From an uncultured Actinoplanes sp. (GTDB lineage Bacteria; Actinomycetota; Actinomycetes; Mycobacteriales; Micromonosporaceae): 9,266 bases of DNA. The notes below the pieces were generated by a model. That model was not told where the DNA came from. It was given only the letters and a program-made list of their open reading frames with translations, and did no database searches. The stretch lies in the NCBI GenBank assembly GCA_934667465.1, contig CAKUMG010000159.1, forward strand, positions 1 to 9,266, given 5' to 3'. A program made the position numbers and the translations under genes. Positions within the stretch are counted from its first letter, which is position 1; each line of letters begins with the position of its first letter. Below, in pieces: positions 6,405 to 9,266 of this stretch.

Positions 6405-6980
6405 ATGCTCAAGAAAGCTGTCCTGGCCCTCACCGCCGCCGGAGCCGTCCTGACCGCCACGACCACCCCCGCCGCCGCCGGCGCCGAGGGCCCGTCCGCG
6501 TTCGGCGGCAACCCGCTGACCGTGGCCGGCGGCAAGGCCCCGACGGAACCCAGCATCGTCGGCCAGGGCACGACCTGGCGCCCCGCCGGCGACGACGTCT
6601 TCTTCAAGGTCGACGCCCACGGCCTCGGCACGGACGCCCGCGGCACCTTCTACGTGAGCCACTACCTGGACGGCCGCGGCGGCTGGTTCCGGGGCACCGT
6701 CGACTGCCTCGTCGTCGTCGGCGGCGTCGTCGTCCTCACCGGCATCGTCACCGACGGCACCGACCCGGAGTGGGCCGGCATCCGCCGCGGCATCACGATC
6801 CACGACAAGGGCCGCCACGACCGACTGGGCTACAGCTGGGTGGTCGACGACAACGCGAAGTCGGTGCCGCTCTGCACGAGCAGCGCCCCCTTCGCATGGG
6901 TCGAGACCGGCGACTTCAAGGCCGTCCAGTGGATCCCGATCGAGAGCCCGCCCTGGGACAAGGCCAAGATCACCCGCTGA
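6405..6980 (+). CDS. Secreted protein of unknown function (191 aa)
   Basis: A clear Sec signal peptide opens the protein: MLKK, a hydrophobic core AVLALTAAGAVLTA, and TPAAAG with likely cleavage near residues 25-26. The mature ~166 residues look beta-rich. They include a FYVSHYLDGRGGWFRGTVDC block (82-101), a VVVGGVVVLTGIVTDG strand pair (103-118) and GITIHDKGRHDRLGYSW (129-145). Two cysteines (101, 157) may pair. The pattern of G-x-V-x-C-L-x-V-x-G followed by a G-I/V-V strand occurs in many uncharacterised secreted bacterial proteins; I know no function. ATG 6405 is chosen because GGAGGA (6395-6400) sits 4 nt upstream; ATG 6393 would overlap that site. The gene ends just before a strong hairpin shared with the convergent neighbour. 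Confidence 0.78.
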   Translation: MLKKAVLALTAAGAVLTATTTPAAAGAEGPSAFGGNPLTVAGGKAPTEPSIVGQGTTWRPAGDDVFFKVDAHGLGTDARGTFYVSHYLDGRGGWFRGTVDCLVVVGGVVVLTGIVTDGTDPEWAGIRRGITIHDKGRHDRLGYSWVVDDNAKSVPLCTSSAPFAWVETGDFKAVQWIPIESPPWDKAKITR

Positions 6981-6988
6981 CGGTACGC

Positions 6989-7025
6989 CCGGCGGCGCGC
7001 GTCTACCGAAGCCGCGCGCCGCCGG
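6989..7025. terminator. Bidirectional hairpin between convergent genes
   Basis: A perfect 13-bp stem, CCGGCGGCGCGCG (6989-7001) with CGCGCGCCGCCGG (7013-7025), encloses an 11-nt loop. It starts 8 bp after the stop of the secreted-protein gene. Its loop and right arm contain the stop and last codons of the minus-strand membrane protein gene, so one structure could end both transcripts. No T-run is present in either direction. Confidence 0.7.
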
Positions 7026-8100
7026 CTCGCCCGGTGCTGCCGGGCATCTCCGCCGGGTCGCTGGTCACCCTGTCCCACCAGCCGCGCGCCCGAGTCCCGG
7101 CACCACCACGGATCAGGGTCACGCCACCGAGGACGACCGCGATCGCCCCGACACCGGCGACCGCCGCTGCGTACAGCTCGAGTCCCGCGCCGAGCAGGAC
7201 AACACCGACGAGGGCTACCGCCACCCCCATGCCGGTCACTGCCGCTCCGGACAGCATGGTGCGACCGGTCCGCACGGCGACACCAGCGACGGCGATCGCC
7301 GTCCCGATCGCGGCGTCCGCCAGCCCGTACGTGTCGAAGCCGAGGAGCAGCGACCAGGAACCCAGCGCGGCGAGGGCGAGCCCGGCGCCGGTCACGACCA
7401 TCCCGGTCAGGTTTCCGGCTCTCGTCAGAGGCGGAACTCCGAGAGCGGCGATCGCCATTCCCGCGCCGGTCATGACCAGCCCGGCGAGAAGGTAATCCGC
7501 GGTCAGCACGGCGATGCCGCAGACAGCGATCGCCGCCCCGGCGACGGTGCACGTCGTCGGAACGGCGACGTCGCCGAACGCAAGCACCGTGACACCGACA
7601 ACGGCACACCCCGCCCCGGCCACGATCACCGCACCGGTGGACAGAATGTCGCCGGTTGACGGCCCGACGGCCCCCATGCCGATGGACGCCACCCCTACCC
7701 CGCTCATCGCCACCCCGGTGAGCAGCGATGCAGCCGTCTGGAGATCGGTGGGGACGAGGACTGCCGTGCAGGTCAGGGCGGCGGCAACGGCCACCGCCCA
7801 GGGCATCGACGACACCGGCCCGGCCGCGGCCACCAGCAGGGCGAGCAGCGCGGCGATGAGCAGCAACCGCGTGGCGTGACGTGACAACGGCGCCCGGGGC
7901 GGTAGCTTGCGCAGCCAGGACGCGGTGGCCAGAACCGCCCCGGCGGCGGCCGCGGCGGCGAGCCCCCGGTACCGGTAGTCGTCGGCGAGAAGGTTGACGG
8001 CCATCCCGCCGGCGACGAACCCGAGCAGCACCCCCGCCAGTCGCCCGTACCGATCGAGCCGCACCCGATGCCGGCCGCCGTCCGTCTCCCGCTCCGTCAT
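7003..8100 (-). CDS. Repeat-built multi-spanning membrane protein of unknown function (365 aa)
   Basis: After a charged start ([20 protein letters not shown]) come hydrophobic segments near 21-38, 46-62, 77-93 and 99-116. From about 123 to 330 there are around eight diverged tandem repeats of 23-31 residues rich in Gly, Ala, Val and Leu, several with the core TG-x-G-x-A-hydrophobic (e.g. [13 protein letters not shown] at 209-221, [13 protein letters not shown] at 235-247, [13 protein letters not shown] at 287-299). Such small-residue spacing would let helices pack closely. The tail (331-365) is polar. There are no catalytic motifs or transporter signatures that I recognise. ATG 8100 is preferred over the open frame extending to 8256, because the extension is Arg/Gly-rich and overlaps a better coding frame ending in ATGA at this start. 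No clear ribosome binding site precedes it. Confidence 0.75.
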   Translation of the reverse strand: MTERETDGGRHRVRLDRYGRLAGVLLGFVAGGMAVNLLADDYRYRGLAAAAAAGAVLATASWLRKLPPRAPLSRHATRLLLIAALLALLVAAAGPVSSMPWAVAVAAALTCTAVLVPTDLQTAASLLTGVAMSGVGVASIGMGAVGPSTGDILSTGAVIVAGAGCAVVGVTVLAFGDVAVPTTCTVAGAAIAVCGIAVLTADYLLAGLVMTGAGMAIAALGVPPLTRAGNLTGMVVTGAGLALAALGSWSLLLGFDTYGLADAAIGTAIAVAGVAVRTGRTMLSGAAVTGMGVAVALVGVVLLGAGLELYAAAVAGVGAIAVVLGGVTLIRGGAGTRARGWWDRVTSDPAEMPGSTGRAGGARLR

Positions 8101-8285
8101 GGACACATCGTGACCGGCCGTAACCGCCAGGGCCCCACGACATGCCGTGCGCCTAGGGCTACGAAGGCGCTCCGGCCCGTCACCGCGCGCCCCTCGATCT
8201 TGGTGTTGATCTCCCGGGTGCCCTCGTTGGAATAGAGCGCTTCCGCGACGAAGCACCCCGCGCCTGGTACGGCCTCCCGCCGGGC
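8097..8285 (-). pseudogene. Coding-like stretch without a start, overlapping the membrane protein gene
   Basis: Reading from 8285 down to the TGA at 8097-8099 gives 62 open codons after an in-frame TAG at 8286-8288. They include [20 protein letters not shown] (residues 10-29) and end in VTMCP. Third positions are about 80% G/C while second positions are near 45% A/T, the pattern of real genes here. There is no ATG or GTG near its beginning; the first is GTG at 8183, preceded by GAGGGG with a 6-nt spacer, leaving only 28 residues. The stop overlaps the ATG at 8100 as ATGA. Most likely it is the 3' remnant of a lost gene that was once in operon with the membrane protein, or less likely a short coupled leader peptide. 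I do not recognise the family. Confidence 0.4.
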
Positions 8286-8286
8286 C

Positions 8287-8314
8287 TACACGTCAACGTA
8301 TAGGCGTACGTGTA
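8287..8314. promoter_or_regulatory. Nested AT-rich dyad, candidate operator
   Basis: TACACGT (8287-8293) and ACGTGTA (8308-8314) form a perfect 7-bp inverted repeat with a 14-nt spacer. Nested in it, ACGTA (8296-8300) and TACGT (8307-8311) form a second dyad. The ACGT-rich, AT-rich patch (8287-8331) contrasts with its surroundings and lies between divergent genes, about 90-110 bp before the ATG at 8401. It resembles a repressor binding site. Possible -10 boxes nearby are TATGGG (8313-8318) and TATGTT (8326-8331), neither with a good -35. Confidence 0.4.
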
Positions 8315-8400
8315 TGGGCTGCGTTTATGTTCCCCGCAAGCGGGACGCGTGGCGAGAAGCATCCGGCAGTCCACGTGCCCCCGATCCAGAGGGAGGAACG

Positions 8401-8811
8401 ATGGGTATCACGAGAAAGAGCATCGGCGCCTTTGCCGTGGCCGGCGCCACGACGTTTGCCGTGAGCGCGGCGGCCGTACCCGCGCAGGCTGCCGAGTCAT
8501 CCGGCGCGACCGTCCGGGCGACCTGCTTCGGCGGGGCCTTCGGCTACACCAAGGGAACCAACCAACTGCTCGTCCCGTCGGGGGCGCCGACCACGCGATA
8601 CACGACCGGTGCCAATTGCGCCGACATCAACATCAAGACGCGCGTGCTCGAGGCCGTCCGGGTGTGCTTCGTCCGGACCGGATGCCAGGGATCCTACCGG
8701 CTCACCCAGGCCGGCGTCTGGACCGCGGTGGCCACGAACGTCCTGGACAACGTCCCCTATTACTTCGACTTCGGCAGGAGCCCCGCCTCCTCCGGACAGG
8801 TCGCCGACTGA
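8401..8811 (+). CDS. Small secreted protein with four cysteines, unknown function (136 aa)
   Basis: [20 protein letters not shown] begins a signal peptide ending VPAQA, with likely cleavage after residue 30. The mature ~106 residues contain Cys42, Cys73, Cys89 and Cys95, suggesting one or two disulfides. CADINIKTR (73-81), VRVCFV (87-92) and [19 protein letters not shown] (106-124) match the pattern of a group of small actinobacterial secreted proteins I recall as having DINI, VCVVF and W-x-V-I-A-T-N-V motifs; none has a role known to me. The ATG is supported by GGGAGGA at 8391-8397, 3 nt upstream. It is a single-gene unit, with a dyad upstream and hairpins downstream. Confidence 0.82.
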   Translation: MGITRKSIGAFAVAGATTFAVSAAAVPAQAAESSGATVRATCFGGAFGYTKGTNQLLVPSGAPTTRYTTGANCADINIKTRVLEAVRVCFVRTGCQGSYRLTQAGVWTAVATNVLDNVPYYFDFGRSPASSGQVAD

Positions 8812-8814
8812 CGG

Positions 8815-8829
8815 GGGCGCCTGACGCCC
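8815..8829 (+). terminator. Short hairpin directly after the secreted-protein gene
   Basis: GGGCG (8815-8819) and CGCCC (8825-8829) form a 5-bp stem with a 5-nt loop, 4 bp after the stop codon. It is small and has no T-run; it may act together with the larger hairpin further on. Confidence 0.3.
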
Positions 8830-8861
8830 AGCGCTCGATCAGGTCCGGCGTACGTTCGATG

Positions 8862-8896
8862 GCGCGCCGCCAGGCTCCAAGGGCTCGGCGGCGCGC
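8862..8896. terminator. GC-rich hairpin in the spacer before the GlyRS gene
   Basis: GCGCGCCGCC (8862-8871) pairs perfectly with GGCGGCGCGC (8887-8896) around a 15-nt loop. An alternative fold uses ATGGC (8859-8863) with GCCAT (8898-8902). It lies about 50 bp after the stop of the secreted-protein gene and fits a terminator without a T-run. I see no gene in the rest of 8812-9006. Confidence 0.45.
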
Positions 8897-9006
8897 AGCC
8901 ATGGCCCGGGGCGACGGCCGGCCCGGACTCCGACACGGGGGTATGGGTTGGAGCGGCGAACGTCACCCGCCGGGCTTGAAGTGCGGCTCGGGGCGGGCTG
9001 GGTCAC

Positions 9007-9021
9007 TAGACTTCGGGCCCA
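9007..9021 (+). promoter_or_regulatory. Leaderless-type -10 box before glyQ
   Basis: TAGACT (9007-9012) matches TANNNT and ends 8 nt before the ATG at 9021. Transcription would begin within 0-2 nt of the start codon. No Shine-Dalgarno sequence precedes the ATG. TTGAAG at 8976-8981 is too far away (25 bp) to be a normal -35. Confidence 0.55.
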
Positions 9022-9266
9022 TGCTCACCATGCAGGACGCGCTCGCGCGGCTCACGGCGTACTGGACCGATCAGGGATGCCTGGTCGTGCAGCCCATGAA
9101 CACCGAGGTCGGGGCCGGCACGCTGAACCCCGCGACGTTCCTGCGGGTGCTCGGGCCCGAGCCGTGGCGGGTCGTCTACACCGAGCCTTCCGTACGGCCG
9201 GACGACTCGCGGTACGGCGAGAACCCGAACCGGCTGCAGACGCACACGCAGTTGCAGGTCATCCTG
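9021..9266 (+). CDS. glyQ: Glycyl-tRNA synthetase alpha subunit, bacterial type (5' part, cut by the window end)
   Basis: The 82 visible codons read [20 protein letters not shown], then [39 protein letters not shown] and [20 protein letters not shown]. This lines up closely with the start of E. coli GlyQ (...[35 protein letters not shown]... and [10 protein letters not shown]). GlyQ carries the class II catalytic core that makes glycyl-adenylate and charges tRNA-Gly together with the beta subunit GlyS. The reading runs off the right edge, so whether a separate glyS follows or the two are fused cannot be seen. Most characterised actinobacteria use the unrelated-architecture dimeric GlyRS, which makes this type noteworthy. 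Confidence 0.9.
   Translation, partial: MLTMQDALARLTAYWTDQGCLVVQPMNTEVGAGTLNPATFLRVLGPEPWRVVYTEPSVRPDDSRYGENPNRLQTHTQLQVIL

Noticed and set aside
5693..7495. 600-codon plus-strand open frame
   Set aside because: Arg/Pro/His-rich translation crossing a strong hairpin and two better-supported genes; typical high-GC shadow.
8101..8256. N-terminal extension of the membrane protein to position 8256
   Set aside because: The extension is Arg/Gly/His-rich, lacks a signal or membrane segment, and overlaps a frame with better codon-position bias that ends at the ATG 8100.
8816..8902. Minus-strand peptide starting [20 protein letters not shown]
   Set aside because: Third-position bias is modest, it overlaps hairpins, and it runs antisense into the secreted-protein gene; not supportable.

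Overview
This 9.3-kb window is high-GC DNA (roughly 70% G+C by eye) with strong G/C bias at third codon positions, GTG as well as ATG starts, and two apparent leaderless promoters. This fits an actinomycete. Gene content suggests Micromonosporaceae-like (e.g. Actinoplanes) more than Streptomyces, but that is an inference.

Layout. (1) 1-201: leader with an AT-rich promoter-like patch. (2) 202-3115: a three-gene CUT1-type sugar ABC importer operon (Tat/lipoprotein solute-binding protein, then two MalF/MalG-like permeases), joined by two 4-bp ATGA overlaps; no ATPase gene is present. (3) 3125-4108, minus: an AraC-family regulator converging on the operon, only 9 bp between stops. (4) 4257-5354: a winged-helix protein of the HTH_42/AlkZ-YcaQ DNA-glycosylase-like family, expressed from an apparent leaderless promoter. 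(5) 5460-5660, minus: a 66-aa conserved-looking small protein whose 3' end, stop codon included, has been tandemly duplicated (51-bp unit). (6) 5661-6404: a 23-bp minisatellite (5 units), then the N-terminal part only of a membrane sensor-like protein that runs without a stop into the next gene. (7) 6405-6980: a secreted protein of unknown function. (8) 7003-8100, minus: a multi-spanning membrane protein built from Gly/Ala-rich tandem repeats; a 13-bp-stem hairpin separates it from the convergent secreted-protein gene. (9) 8097-8285, minus: a coding-like stretch without a good start that ends in an ATGA overlap with the membrane protein gene, probably a gene remnant. (10) 8401-8811: a small secreted four-cysteine protein with an AT-rich dyad upstream. 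(11) 9021 to the window edge: the start of a bacterial-type glycyl-tRNA synthetase alpha subunit, again behind a leaderless-type -10 box.

How it fits together. The first four genes plausibly form a sugar uptake module (importer plus AraC-type controller, with a shared ATPase elsewhere). The remaining genes look like unrelated single-gene units. I see no CRISPR array, transposase, integrase, rRNA or tRNA gene, and no defence or biosynthetic cluster. The least ordinary items are the repeat-built membrane protein with its overlapping upstream coding relic, the duplicated C-terminal tail of the 66-aa gene, the truncated sensor running in frame into a secreted protein, and the presence of an alpha2beta2-type GlyRS in what appears to be an actinomycete.
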